Below, in pieces: positions 47,601 through 62,600 of a DNA stretch of 64,000 bases. Origin of the DNA: Mycteria americana (taxonomy: Eukaryota > Chordata > Aves > Ciconiiformes > Ciconiidae); assembly GCF_035582795.1 (NCBI RefSeq), contig NC_134367.1:56079562-56143561 (forward strand). The letters are read 5' to 3'. The position numbers and the translations under genes were made by a program. The notes beneath the pieces were generated by a model. That model did not search any database. It was not told the DNA's origin and saw only the letters and a list, made by a program, of their open reading frames with translations. Numbering within the stretch: the stretch's first letter is position 1; each line of letters starts with the position of its first letter.

Positions 47601-50600
47601 CCTTACACTTACTGCCTTAAACAGACCCCTCCAGAGTCACGGTCAAAAAATGAGAAGTTTCAAAGTCACTGCCCACAGCAATATACTCTAACCTGTCTGT
47701 TCAGCCCTTCCAATGCCAGTGCAGGAATAAGTGTGAATTGGCACTCTACAGATGCCTAATGAGTGTGACATGTATAGTCCAGGCAATTTGTATTTGATGA
47801 CAGAGCACTTTAAAAATTATCTAGTCATCTCGTGTTGGTGGGAATACCTTATGATTCTTTATAACACCTGTCCATGAGTCCTCTGCACACTAAGATATTT
47901 CTACATGTATTTTAGCTGAAAATACATACTAGATGCGTGAAATTTGTGATTTGAAAAGAACATCAAATCTTCTCCTAATTCACCAACATATATCCAAATA
48001 TATCCCTGTATTTCAGGGTTGGTCTGGAAATGTTAGTGTATATTTTCTTCTAAGATTTCCAGGAATTTCTGGAAACACTGGCTACTTAGTTTACCCACAA
48101 AAGAGATCCCATGAGAAGGATCATTTGCGTCATTGATATTTCACTCTTCCCATCAGAAAACTGAAAGCCCCTGCACACAGTTCTGGGCTGCTCCCTACCA
48201 GAAGAGTGCCTGCATGCATAGCTTACCTGCTTTCTAAGATGTAGTAGGTCAGGTTGCTTCCATTGTCATCAGCCTGTTCCCACTGTATAGAGTTTTTAGT
48301 GTCTTCTGCTCTTTTTGGAACTCCTGGCTTACTGGGAACACCAGCTTGGCCAAACAGGGGGAAGAAACAGAACCCTTAAAACATGTTTATAGAGAGACAA
48401 AGGGCTAATAGGCAAAGAGCAAAATTAGAGGTGCACACGGGTGTTTAGACATACAAAAGGACAGAGGATCTAGATCAATAATCCCCATGGATAATTAATC
48501 TTTGGCCTTCTCTTTGTGATAGACAAATTCCAAAATTTTCATTCACATGCAGCCTTTCACCAGTAGTTATGAGTTCACATGAGGCATTTCATTTCAGTTT
48601 CCCTCACTCTTTTCCTCTGTTCCACTTGGAAGTGAACCGCATTTCTTTCCTCCTATTACTTTTGCAGATATGGTGCTGTGTTATTTATTTTTCAAATACA
48701 CACAACTATTGGCTCTTAGTATAAGAAAATTGCCTGCTAAATTTTATGAAATATTTTGTTTGATTATCCATGTCCTTAAAACAGTCGTAAAATCTTGTAT
48801 CATACACTAAGTGCTTACCTGTAGTTTTAAAGCTTGTTGAAGAGGAAGTGCTTTTCACTCCTGTAATATAAACTACTGTTACTCTTACAAAGTAGTTGGT
48901 TGAAGGAAAAGTTCCTGTGAGATTGCATGTGTAAACAAGATCTGCTGTACACGTAGTGCTTGCAGGAGAAAACCAGTCACTTTTTGTTTGCCACTAGAAA
49001 AATAAAATATCATCATGGTCAATGTTCTTGGTCTGCTGAAAATGTGTCACAGTTCTGTTCCTGGGTAGATTAACTACTTTGCCACCTTTTAATATCGTAG
49101 GGGAGAGATTACTCATGTGCTGTTTCAGTCATGGGACTTTGTGTCCTCTTAGAGACCAAGGACACAAAACCTAGGTTTTTTCTTTGTTTTCAGGAGACCT
49201 ACAAGTCTTGGCAGCCACAAAGGACAACAGATTAAGTGACTCCTTTGCACAGCCAAAAGGAGCCTTCCCCTTCCTTATCTCTGTGCAGCTTGTATTTCTG
49301 GATCACCATGACATGCCCATGAGTTCAGCTTGCCATGATGCAATTGAAAGGAGGTGGTTTAGTGGAATTGTGCTATGACATTTGTTTTAGGGCAGATGGG
49401 AAATATTTGGTGTAGGCCTAATAAATCCGATTATCTATATTAAGGAATTTATGTGATCTGGTTTAGCACATGACATTTTCTGTGTCCAGTGGTCCAGACA
49501 TTAAAACCTGAAGCTTCCATCCATGCTGCTGTCAATGCAGCACTTGACTTCTACAGTCTGCACTACTGGACCTATCTTTCTCTCCAGCATTTTCTTGTAA
49601 CCTCTATCACAGGAAAATAAAATTCAGATACTAGGTTGTACCTGATATTTAATGCTGGAACCCCCCCTCTCTTTTCTTTCTTGTGCAGAGCAGACATAGG
49701 ATTTGTAGCTACCAACCAGGTTGGGGGAGGGCAGTGAGGAAAGAGGGAGGGGACTCTACTGAAACAGGAGACCCTAGAGGAATTCTGGTGGGGTCATCCA
49801 GGATGTCCTTTGACTATGGAGTATTAAATGCTGGAGCTGCACTCCTCCTTGTTCCTGGCAAGCACTGCCTCCATCCTGCCCCTTCTGAGCCACTAAGACT
49901 TATGTCACCATGCCCAAATTAACCACTGAGACTCTTCCTATACATCCTGCCACCCCGTCCTGCTCACCAGGAGAGAGTGGGTTAAATTTGCTCTGATCTT
50001 AAAAAACACTAAGGGGTATTTTTACCTTACGCAGCTCAAACCAGAAGCTGGTTTCATTGACATGCAGAGGAGCTCTCCATTCTAGCTGGAAACTGGTATT
50101 TCTGGGAACTATGTTGACAGGTGCAGGTGGAGCCTCAAATGTTTTTGCAGTAACAGGGACACTTTCGGAAAACCAGTTCTCGTCAGGATGAAAAGCAAGA
50201 ACCTAGTAAGGAAATGGATGAACTGGACAGTACCAGACCAGGTGGAAAGGTGGCTTTAGCAACTCCGAGTGTTTGGAAGACTAGGTGTTTTCAAACAAGA
50301 CAATATTCAGGCAATATAGATAGAGGTGTAGAAACATTTTGAGCCTCACAGCTGCAGCGTTACACATCTTCAGGCTGGAAGTTCATGGCCTAGAGTCCCC
50401 TTCCTCAGAGACTCTTCTTAGTTTCTCATTTCATCTTTCTACCAAGACTCATCTCTTTCTAGACCTTTCTGAAATGCCACAAGCTCTTACACAGGCATGC
50501 AGATGTCACATCACACGCTGGGTTGTGTTTTAGAATCACAAAAACACAAGGTGAGGAGGTGCCTTAGCACATTGCCTTCCACTAAGGCACAATTACGTAT

Positions 50601-53600
50601 GACCTACGTTTGGGTATGCATACTTACATACATACATATAGGTATATAGGTATATGTGTATATATGTATTCCCCATTATACCATCCAAATCATTAACAAA
50701 AGCACAAAATCAGATTAAGGCCAGATCAGATCGCCTCCAGCCACCAGCTGAATGTTCTCCCAGCCCATGCATGAACCGTGAAAACCTCTCTCTGACTGTA
50801 TTTGTGATGCACCCAGTGTGCATTCTGCAGACAACATGTTTACTTGGTTGCTTTTGAAAATCTCACTCTGGTGATAGCCCTGCTATCCAGGTACATAATT
50901 TATTGTTTTCCTTTTAACCCTTCATCTGTAAAGGGAGAAGCAGTATGTTTTGTTCTTATCAATCCACACTGGACATGTTTATTCCTCTGTTATCCTCTAG
51001 ATGCTTGTATACCAACTGTTTACCATTTTGACCTAATACAGTCCTAATAATACCTATATATATCCTAATATAGTCCTAGTAAAACTGTATATGTCCTTAA
51101 AATAACTTCAGGTACTGAAGTTACACGAAGTGGTCCATAATTTCCTTGTTGAAGCTAAGCGTGACCTTTTTTTTGCTAGTTCTATGGGACTTCCTCTCTT
51201 CCAAAAGTTACAGAAGATAATCGTGAACATTCACAGACTGTTTTAAACCATCTCCTTATGTAGTTCAAGGCCATCAGATGCTGTTGACTTAAATACATAT
51301 AACCTACATAAATATTCTTTAACCTGATCTTTCCTTCTCCTGATCTGTTGTGCTACCGTTGGCTTCATGCAGTTGTGTTAAATATCAAGTCACATGTCTC
51401 CTTTTCCTAAAAACTAAACAAAAAAAAGCACTACATACTGCAACCTATTCTTCCTTTTGTCTTCCTCTTCAGCATACTAACAGAGCCTTCCCAACTGCCT
51501 TTTTAGTCCTTGCTACTTTGAACTCCTTTGGTTCCTCCACCTTCTTGATTTTATCCCCACGTCGTTATTCTTTTCTGCTCATTCTTACAGCAATGACACG
51601 TGTTCAGGCGTGTAATACCACCATTACTTCATGATGGTGCTCCCCCTGCCCTGGCTGTCCAAAACACCTTGCTGCCTGAGTCTGACAGCAGGGGTGGCAG
51701 GGGGGCTGATGTGTTTGCCCCTCAATTCTCACCATTCATAGCCCAGCATAACTACACAAGCCACCAAAGTCTTTGTGTGATGCTGATGTGGAAGTCCATG
51801 TGAACTGCAGCAGCTGATAGATGGATATCCCATTCTGCTGCTTCTGCTAGCTAGCCTGGGGCTGGCCTATTATTATATTTCCTATCTTCCTCTGTCTATG
51901 ACTTGCCTGGACAGTGGAAGAAACTACTTCTTCTGTTGCACTGACATCATATCTCAGTGAAATCCAAAATCAGGGGGTTTGCAAACACCCTTCAATATTC
52001 TTGTCTACAGAAATTGTCTTCAAAGGCCACCAAATAGCCAAGCCCCAACTTGCATTTTTAAGTCATTGTTAGTTCTCTGCATTTGTTAAAGGGTCAACAT
52101 TGATATATTGTTCTCGCTGTGAACTTTGCATGCATATTTTATAATATACTTTTATTTAAAATATGACTGCTGCAAGACAGAATCAGTCAACTATTAATGC
52201 AGTCATCACCTATATCTCTATGGATATATCAGATACTTTTTGGTTTATTGGACTAAGAAATTTTTTTTTTGGCTAAATGAAAAGTTATTTATTAAAGGAG
52301 AAGCAGCAATTGGCAAAATGGCCGAGTCTGATCTTGATATAACATATAGAGGTTTCCCCGTTATGAAAGTTTCAGATATGTTGCTTTCCTGAGAAAAGCC
52401 TTTATCTTTTGGCCATGACCCATTTGCACTCACATAGCCCTGTTTATTGCACTACACCTAGTCCTTCACAAGCAGGCCACAGTTCCAGGCGTCCTCCTCT
52501 GAGAACAGAGGTTACCCATCACTTGACCCTCTCTTAGCATGTTGCATGAAGTATCAGGGCAGCAACAGCAGGATTGCAGCAGAAGCTCCTATTTACTCTT
52601 GAGATCTGTGATGTGCTCCCCAAATAGAAAATATCTCAGTTCTAAGGATTTAATCTGAACAACCTATGTAGGAATAAACTGTGATGTTTAATTTTCCTTA
52701 AGACTAAAGGACTGAGAGAAGTCTGCCAAGTTTTGAACTCATATTTTCAAAACACACATATAGCTTTATGGAAGAGCACTCTAAAGATTTGCAAGTTAGT
52801 GAACAAACAGGTAACGCTGCTTGTAATTATACCTTGAATAAATTGTTTGTTCCAGCTTGGAGCCCACTGACAGACCAGGCAAGAGTCCCATTTGGAAATT
52901 CACTTTTTCGCAAGGGTGTCGCTGGGACAGGAGGTAATAAGTTCACAGAGATTTGATAGCGGATGGATTCTAGAGGTCCATTTGGCTTCAAAGGTTCACT
53001 CCAAGATATGTTGATGGTGGTGTCAGACAAAACCACTGTCTTAATGGAATCAACAGCCTCTGGTACTGAAGCAGAAAGAAAAATTAATCTCCTTTTAGGT
53101 ACAGATCTCACAAGAGGTTTTTTTGCTTGTTTGTTTTATTTTTAGATAAGTCAAGAAATGTCACTGAGGAAAGAAAAAAAGGGCTATAAGCATATGAATA
53201 TGATCCATTCACAGGACTGACACTCTACACATGTAAAACTCATATTCTTGTATAGTCAGTCAGCTGCAGACAAGTTCAAAATATTTTGAGGGACTTTTTT
53301 AGTATCTCCTTGGCTATGCTACCATGCAAGCAGTAAAAAAATCCACCCCAGATTCTGCCCTATACCTCTCCATTTATAGTCATATCACTGAATTCCTGCG
53401 CTCTCTTAGTTTCCTAACTAAGGTCTCAGATGTGAGTTTAGTATGATGCTTACTTGGATATGCACTAGAAAAAGTACCCATGCACTATTCCAATTGGAAA
53501 GTCTTTTCTTGAACAGAAAAGTCTGAAGGACAAAAACCCAAAACTCAGCATTGTTTGCCATCATTTACAATTTTGCTCAGAAATACATGGTCTGGCTGAG

Positions 53601-56600
53601 CTGTGTAAGCAAGAAACTGGGTTGCTGGTCTGATGTCTATGCCAGCTGGTTACTCACAAATTGTTTTGGAAAAAATCAACCCTTCCTTTGAAGCTTTGAG
53701 ATCACAGACTTTGAAATGGTATATAACACAACCCAACTCTACATTAAAAATTCTTTTTTCCTATTGAACTGTCCAGATAGGTAAAAAGTTAAGTCATTAC
53801 ACTATCTATGTTCCCAACATATCAGAATGATGAGTACATATGCTATAATTTATGTCCTAGTAGCAAGACAGCAGATTATTTAAGTGAAATGTGCAGAAGC
53901 TAGACTAGTAAAGATGACAAATTTCTCATTTCACTAGCTAAAACATATGTGGAGTAAGAGTGACACTCTGTGGCAAGAGCAACGCATTAATTTTTCCAAG
54001 TTGTCTTCCTTTTTTCATTCCCTCTATCTTGCTATTTGTTGGAAAGCACAGATTAATCCAAGCTTCTTTCATTTTGTTACAGAATTGAGGGAAGGACAGA
54101 GGGAATTCACACAGCTTCAGAGGTGTGAAATAGTGTGCACACTTCAAGAGGCTCTAGCAGCATCTGATTACAATTTAAACTAGCAGTTACATTCATGAAA
54201 TTGAGAACATAAGTAAGTGCCAGTACACATATACATTCTGTTTACAGCTGGTTGGAAATTTTTCAACAAATTGTGAAAAGCTCTGAATGCTGATACAAAT
54301 ACATATTAAAAATGCTCAGGGTTTGGGGGCTGGTGTGGGTTTTTTTTATTTTTTGGTTGTTTGGGTTTTTTTGTATAGGACTTTATTTTGATCCCAACGC
54401 CTTGTTTTGCCCCAACTAAAGAAGCCCGTTCTGAGTTTCAAGTTTCGTTTTAACTTGAGACTGAAAAATTCCATTTCAGTGGAGTAACCCAGTCTCCCAT
54501 TTCATATGCTACCTTTATATTTCGCCACTGAAAGGGTGCACATTGCTGCAGGATGGCTCAGTTTACCACTCAAAGAAGCAACGGTGTGAATTCTTGCCAC
54601 ATCCCAATAGTATTCAATCTTATTCAATCAGTGTGTCATACAAATTTTACAATACAGATGTGGATTCCCATGCAAAGAATTGAAATCTACTGATCATAGG
54701 CCAGCTTTTCATATTTTTTGCCATGGACTCCTTAGGAATATGCTCATAACATTCAGAGATCCACATAGGATGAGAACCTATTTGCTTGATGCTGCAGATG
54801 CTAAGAGATCTAAATGTTAAGAGAAAAAAAAATACCATGGTTGGAAAAGAACTTCCAAAGTATAGCATCTCTGGATCCCAAAAGAAGAGTGGTAGTGTGC
54901 CTGCACCTCTTGTTCCACTTTCATTTGAAAGATGAAAAGAGGTTCATCTTAGACAGAGGTTTTCTTAAAGGGGAAAAATGTGACTGCTGCCAGGACAAGA
55001 AACAAGGAATGATCTGTGCATAATAGGAGCCACCAGCAGCTCACAGGTGATGCTCTCCTGTGGACAATGGTGGCAAAAAGAGAGGTTACTTTTGCTATGG
55101 ATGAGCCTTTAAAGAAACCACAGAGTGCGCGTCCCCAAGAAAAGAATAGAGGGAAACAGGGTCCCTGGCATGTACTTGTTGCCAGCTATTCTGGATAAAA
55201 TGCTTCCTTGGGCACAGTTGATCAGTAAGGGAAAGAGACACTGAGACAAGTGAGGAAAAACACAGTGGTGGCTGCACTTATTTCAATTCCAGTTGCTTCA
55301 GCACCTTCTGAAGCAGCCAGAAGCCAAGCAGAGGTTAAGAGAGAGGAGAAACCTTAGGACTCCTGCTGTGGCAGCCCTAGCTGCATGTCACAGTAATATC
55401 CCCATAACTGCTCAGTCTGCACAGCTGTATGTCAGCTACAGCCTGCCCTGCTGTAGCTGGGTTAAGTGAGCTAATGCCCAAGGACCAGGTGCTACTATGC
55501 CTCTCAATTTCGCTCCCTCACCCTCTCTCAGAGAAGAACTGCTCCAACTCTTTAGGACAAGAGCCAGGCAGGAAAACTAGCAAAGGTGGAGGCTATAGCA
55601 TTCCCACACAACTATAAGTTCAACAGCAAGCATCCCTAGGTACCATCTCCCTAGTCTTTCCCACAAAACACAAACAGGCTGCCATGTAGGCTTGGCTATA
55701 ATTCTGCCTTGCTGACCTGGGTATTATCAGAGGTGCCTGATGGCTCTGCAAGTGATGAGTTTATGTGGATCAAGCTGACCCTGGCTGGTGACACCAGGCA
55801 CAATAAATGGAGCAGAGCTGCAGAGCAAATCTGACACTACAGAAGAGCAAGCAAGTGCTACGCATACTACAGGGAATAGCTAGCACTCATTACAGTTTCC
55901 ATGTTTTCATCAAGTGAGTCCAGCAGCATCACTCCACTGATGAGAAAATTGTCTAAAGAGCAGCGCAAAGCCAACTCCTTATGAAGACAGATACAAGTGC
56001 ATGTGCACACATACACATGCAAAACAAGAAAAAGTGCTGAGCAAGGTACCTCTATTGGGTTGGGTTGCAATGCAAGACAACACATGCAAAGGCATAGCAT
56101 GCATCTTTGGATGATCCTTTTCTTTCTGAGAGATGACAAGAGCTTCAGGAGAAACTGAGAAGGTAGCTGGCCCACAGCTGCAAACAGGCAGAGTGAAGCA
56201 GGGAGTGAGCAGAAGCATCTTCCTGCCCTAATTAAGGCATTTCCAACCACAGGAGGCATCTAGCTCAGACTAGTAGTATTCTCAAAGAATAAGGACATCT
56301 TGAACTCAGGCTGCCTATGAATCTCAGTTGCCCTTGTGGCATTTGAGGAAAGCTTCTGGGCCCTGTTGGCTCCAAGGACAGATAGGAGACATGCTGGCAT
56401 TGACAGTGCCAGCACCTGGGTCTGCATTAAAGTGCAGCAGAGAGTTGAGTTTCCTCGCTATGACATGACCCAAGTTTCATCAAGATGAGCAGTCAGTAGT
56501 TTTGGACTCAGAGGTCTGAACCCACAAACAAAAACAGCATTGCTGGTTTCTATTTAGTTAGGGACCTAAGGCAGCACCAGATCTATTTTCTGCAATGGGA

Positions 56601-59600
56601 ACTCCAGAATAGGGTGGAGAGGATAACTATGAAGGTGAAGTATGGAGGATGAATGCAAGAGGAGAAGACACAGTAAGAAATATACCAGTGATCAGGCAAA
56701 ACCGTAGCTTGCTATGATCAGCTGGATAATCAGTGTGTACTGAGTGGAGTTATAGATCCCTCATAATGTAACACAGGTGACACATCAACAGCAGAACTGT
56801 TACAGAAGTCCCCCATTTCTTGTTCTGGAAAATGTGCCCTAAATAAAACAAGTGTGTTTAATATCGCTGAGCTCTCTAAGAGAGCACTGAAGAGACGGAC
56901 AGTCCTTTGGAGTATAACAACAGAAAGGGAAATTTGCAAAATCGCACACCCAAAGCAGGAAGTGCAGGAGGTGCTAACCTAGACAAGTTTCTTGAGCTAC
57001 ATAATCAGGTAATATAGCACACATATGTATTATGTGAGGTGAAAACTGGCTTTATAAACTAGATAGGCTGCAGAAGTGCAGCTCCAGCTCTCAAATAATA
57101 AAGAACCAGCTTGAATAACAAGCTATATAGAATTTAGATGCTCTTGATCATGCTTTCTTTTCTCTTTTCTTTCGTTTCTCATTCTTTTTTTCAAAAGCAA
57201 CTTTGTACTTAAAAGAAAACCTTTAAAATAAAATACACCTTTCACTTACACTGCATCTTATCTCTTATGGACAGCCCTATGTGCAGTTTTCCCCAAATGT
57301 AGACTTGGCTTGTTACTTTGTGAATGCTTCCTGCTTTTCCAGAATGTGAGCTGTGCTCCTGTTATCCTTTCCTAGGCTGCAGCTACTTGCTCCCTCAGAT
57401 GCTGCTACAAGCTCTTGTCCCTGTCCTCTTCCATTGCATCAGCAGGTCACACCTCATCACAGACTATGGAGGTAGCTCCGCTTAAACAGTTACATTTGGC
57501 TGCCTTGCCATCATATTTTGGCCTCTTGCCTTCACTCATACCTCTCTCACCCATTCACTCCCACCGAAGTTTCTTAGCTTCCTTGTGCCATAATTAGTTA
57601 AGTTTACTGATGTAGGTATTTATTTTTAGGTAATCCCTAACCAGTCCACTCTCTGCCCTAAATGTCACAGTGAACATTCAAGTCAAAGCACTACTCCTAG
57701 CTTTCTTCTTCCAGTGTGAAAGGGACTGAGAAGGGCACATCAAAATTCTTGAAACCAACTGAAAGTGTGCTATTGGCATTCAGGCCAAGAGAATTAAAAA
57801 TGAAATGTCTTTTCCGCCTGGGTCACAATAAATCAAATCTGCATTACCCTAAGAAACAGTAATTATGAGAATAATGTCAAGCTAAGAGGAAAAATCTTAA
57901 TGCCAAATGAATACATAACACACATATTTAAACATACATAACCACATATACATTCAAACACAACTTATTAAAAATGTGGTCCAAGGCAGAAACTGCAACT
58001 GGTTAGCCACTTTTGACCATAGTTTATCTTTCCTCAGGAAGCCAATGAGCAAAAGCATTAAAGAATACATATATGTCTTATGAATTTTACAGACTCATCA
58101 AGTCTGGTTATCAAAACCTTGTGAAGATCTACACAGGTTACATTTTAAGCAGAAAATTTATCTGCTTTCTGATTTGCAACTCAAACTTACACACAGCTTC
58201 CTTTAACTGAGATGAGAATTCTGTTCAAAATCAGAATAAAATGTGAAACAAACCTCCATATAGAGTTGTGCCAATTGTCCCTGTTCCCATAGGCAGCACT
58301 TCCTCATCTGAATAGTAGTTTTTCACTGCAACTTGTATGACATAACTTGAAAATGGCTGTAGGTTGTCTATGACAGCTATAGGACCCTGAAATTCCTGTA
58401 ATTCAAAATCAGATAATAAACATGTATTCTTAGAAAAGAGAGTCATATGTCACACCAATCATCTGTCAATGAAATAAATGTTAAAAAATAATACAGTAGT
58501 GCTTTTGTATTCTAGTACACGTTAGTGTTTAAAAAAGAATGTTAAAATGATAGTTTGGGTAACAGGTCACTGAAGAAAATATATACCAAAAAACAAGCTG
58601 AGGTGTAATTAGCATGGCTACAATAGCACATTGTTCAGTGGCTGGTACTTAAATAGGAAATGGCAAAGTCAAAAAAAATGTAACAGAAGAAAAAATTACT
58701 AAGGCAAGTACAACTACCACAAAACACATAAAGGCAAGCTATATGGTTGCTGGACAGTCTCAAGAGTTATTTAAACAGATTAATATCAACCACAACTGCT
58801 CTTTTTACAAGTAGAAACTGAAGACCTGTTTCAACAGGATTTTAGCAAAGGCATGTTAAAAATTAGAGGAGTACTTGCACAAAGGAAAGCTAAGGAACCT
58901 ACCACTTAACAAATACCAAACAGAAAGAGGAATTACTGTTGGGGATGTAAACTCCCTGATAGAAAGTTACAGAACGGTTTATAAAATGACTAGAAGTGAT
59001 ATCACATTCTCTGTTTATGTATGATATCACATGCATTTTTATTCCAAAATAGCCATACCAATGTTTTTTTCTGTAGAGCAGACAAACAGTAGCTTGAGTT
59101 CCTGCAGTTGTTAGTCATTTGTCCAAGAAATACCACATACATCGGCGTAGGTTGCAATATGCTGGGGCATAGCTGCTGTGGTGTCACAGATGGCAAGCTT
59201 AACGTAAAACTGGTGTTCGTCATATCAAGGATAGTAGGTTTCTCAGTGTCTGGCAATAGAATCAGGCATCTTTTATCTAGGAAAGACATAAAAAATTAAA
59301 AGAAATTAATTACTGCTGGACCAACCCAAACTTGCATGGGATTCTACCGCCATTCCTATGAGAAAGCATAACCACAAAGTATTCTCTTTGCTTTCACAAA
59401 CAGAAACAGAAAAAAATCCCATCTGAATGTAGTTTATTTGATTACTTTCACGGACACAAAAATAGCACTCATCAAAGTAAAGTCTCATTTATCTTTGATA
59501 AAATACAGATTTACCAAAGGTACAGATTTACTAAAGAATTTATGTTCTTCTTTAAGTACCTAAATACCTTGGAAATCAAAATTGTAGTTGCTGTGTTATC

Positions 59601-62600
59601 AAGGGCAGTACACACTGATGAGTCCAAACTTGCTTGTCACAGGAAAGACAGATATGCAGAACAGTACCTTTCCCTAGCAATTAAATGTTATCTCTCTTTT
59701 CTTCCAAACAGCTTTTCATGTGTAAAGTTCATAGTAACAACAGGGAAAGGGGAGATAAATTTTGGAAGGAGAAAAGGAGTCTATAGGGAGAAAACAATAG
59801 AAAACTACTCTCTGACAGTAAACAAAAAGTAACAAAAGAAAATCCCTCATCACTTGATGTGCATTTAAAAACAAATTAAAAATATATTAATTGGACTTGC
59901 TGCCAAGAAGGAAAAGATTAAGGTGCATGCATGGGGAAGATGGCAGAAAGGACAAATGTTTGCCCTTCTTAGGCCAGAACAAGTGACCTCATTGTCAAGA
60001 TCTTTTCTCCCTAAATGAGTAAGCGTTCCTACCAAAGTCAGGTTCATGGGTATAAGGGAAGGAGAATGAAAAAGTCTGTTCAACAGAAATAAATGTGAGG
60101 TTGAATCTTTGTCAATGTTATAGTTACCCAGAGTAGTAAAACTCCCATGGGAAAAGTCCCAGATGGAATAAAGAATTGAGTCATTTTCAGAGTTAAAGTT
60201 TCTGTCAGGCAGTTCCACAGAAATGTGTTTACCCTGACAAGAAAATCCTTCACTATATATTCAGTCCCCTTCCTCCTAACCCTGAAGAGAAATCATTCTC
60301 TCACAGAATCTGTGACAGGACAATAATTTTCACTGAGTACTTCTGATGTGTTAAATGATCAACTGACATCACATCTCTGGATGGCAATTAAATAGGTTAG
60401 AATGAAAGGAAACTCGAGCAGTACTCCTTGCTCACATCACTAAAGCAATAAAAAGCATGTCAGTCAACCCAGCTGGTCTTTGCAAAGATCACTTTTTCAC
60501 ATGTACACCATTTGCTTTCAGTACTGAGAAGGAGAAGAAAATATTTTTTTTCTTATTTTAATATGTTCATTTACTTTTACCTTAAACTTGTGTGAATAAT
60601 TCTGTGCATTGCCCTCCCCCCACCAAATGCCAAGGCTGTGTATTCCTCCAAATATATTTGCAGCAGTCAATGTAAAGAAGAAGAGCTCTGTGGGGGTCTC
60701 TGGGTAGAAATAATCCCTTTGGACTGAAATTCGGTTCTTCCCTTTCTGCACCAGCTAAGCCTGGGGCTCTTGCAGGAAACCCTATCCCTGGGGATAGGGA
60801 TTGGTACATTCTGTACCAGGGCCAAACCAGGCTCCTGCACCAATGCCAAGCCCACACAGACCTCATGGGAACAAACGTGCCCAAAGTGCTAGTAAGAATA
60901 GCCTGGGCACTGGTCAGAGCTGCAGGCAGGAGTAACTCTACTGGCTGCCCGAAACAATATGAAATTCTTTTATTCCAAAGAAATCCATCCTGTTAAAATA
61001 TTATCTTGTCTATTTGTCAGATTTTTATGCAAAACTGAAGTTAAAGAATTACTTTGAATATATTTATCATGCTAGTAGCTGTTCTAAACCCCTGCATTTA
61101 CAAAGATAATCCCTATAGATACCATGAATCCTAACTTTCTATTAAAACTAATTTTTATTTCTATCATTATCGTTCTACAATGGTTTGTTTAAAATATTAG
61201 GTATTTTAAGTGACGCCTGGGTCTACTATAATGTAAGCAGTAATTGCCTCTCAGGTACTTCTTTATAAATCATTCTAATAAGCAGAGTTCTTATCTCTTT
61301 GTCTTTGGAAGGGCAGACTTTTTTTTTTCAGCTTTGCATACTTGTGAACAAAACCAGAAATCTGTATCATAACAGGGATCATCAAACTCTTGCTACAACA
61401 CTTTGTGGACACATTTGCTCTTTTTCCTGTGTGCACCACATTTTCTAAATCTCCAGGTTTGACACAACTTTGAAAATAGGCATGGTTTGGTGTTAACATC
61501 CTGAGCCTTTGAAACACAGGCAATATTCATCATCATGACTTTCCATGTGATCCAACACAAGGCCAACCCATATACTCATCCTTTTAAAAATGTGCATAGT
61601 GAATTGTTTCCCTCTAGAAGGTACTTGAATCCATAAAGCATACTTTACATAAATACACATAGCATGATCTGCAACTCAAATACATGCTCTGAAATAAATT
61701 TGTTACATTTACGAAACAACCCAAATCCACTCTACCTGGATACAGTTGCGCCGCTGAGCTGTACGCTAAGATTTTCAGCTTATGATTTGCTCTCTTCTGA
61801 AGAAAGTGTCTCGTGCTTTCTTTATTTGCTAGCCAAATTTCAGTGTATTCCTTTGTTTCAATGCTCCAGTATATAAATTTCTTATCTACAGTCAAGCTGC
61901 CAATTTTCTTACCTGCAGGAAAACATTGTATAGTTAAGCTTCAGAATAAACCCTGAGCAGACAATTTTACAAGAGCAGATGGGTGCTTGTATTCACAGTG
62001 AGTCAATATGGGTGAGTATCTTGGTCATACCATATCTTCAAAGACGTCCCCTGGAAAAAAGATTTCTGATATTTTCCAATAGGTCTCATGAAACTGAGAC
62101 ACTTTGTTATTCCAGTTTACAAGAGTAGATTTGAAGGCTTTTTATTATCCATAATTATGAGAACTGCAATTCAATTACAAATGCCAGAAATAAAGCACAA
62201 GAGCAAGAGTTATCTGTAGAAACTTTCATCATTTTTCCAAGATGAAAACCACAGTGCTCTGCCATCTCCCAGGAACAATTAAGACAGCTCCTCTGGTAAC
62301 AGAACAGCTTTACCAGCAATCCTCCAGAATCGAGCTGAAAACTGAGCAACCAAGATTAAGTGTTATCATTACAAGAGATGCAACACAGATACGTTGTCAT
62401 ACAAGACTCTACCTGCATGAAGCACCCTCCCCACATATTGAAGTCTGCAATGCCACTTTCAGGCATAACTTCAGTCAGTATTGTATCTTTCCATTGAGAT
62501 AAACTGTAATAGGTGTATCTAATATGAAACCCTAGCAAAATAATGTGTTGATACTATAAGTGAAATCTATTGACAAGTAGCATTTGAGGCTGCAGTGTCT

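Noticed and set aside
47292-47759. + strand frame of 155 codons in ROS1 intron 32
   Set aside because: About one frame of this length is expected by chance in 64 kb at this base composition; no domain, no flanking promoter or splice pattern seen.
59865-60218. - strand frame of 117 codons in ROS1 intron 26
   Set aside because: It does not resemble any ROS1 segment and the exon 26-27 phases join without it.
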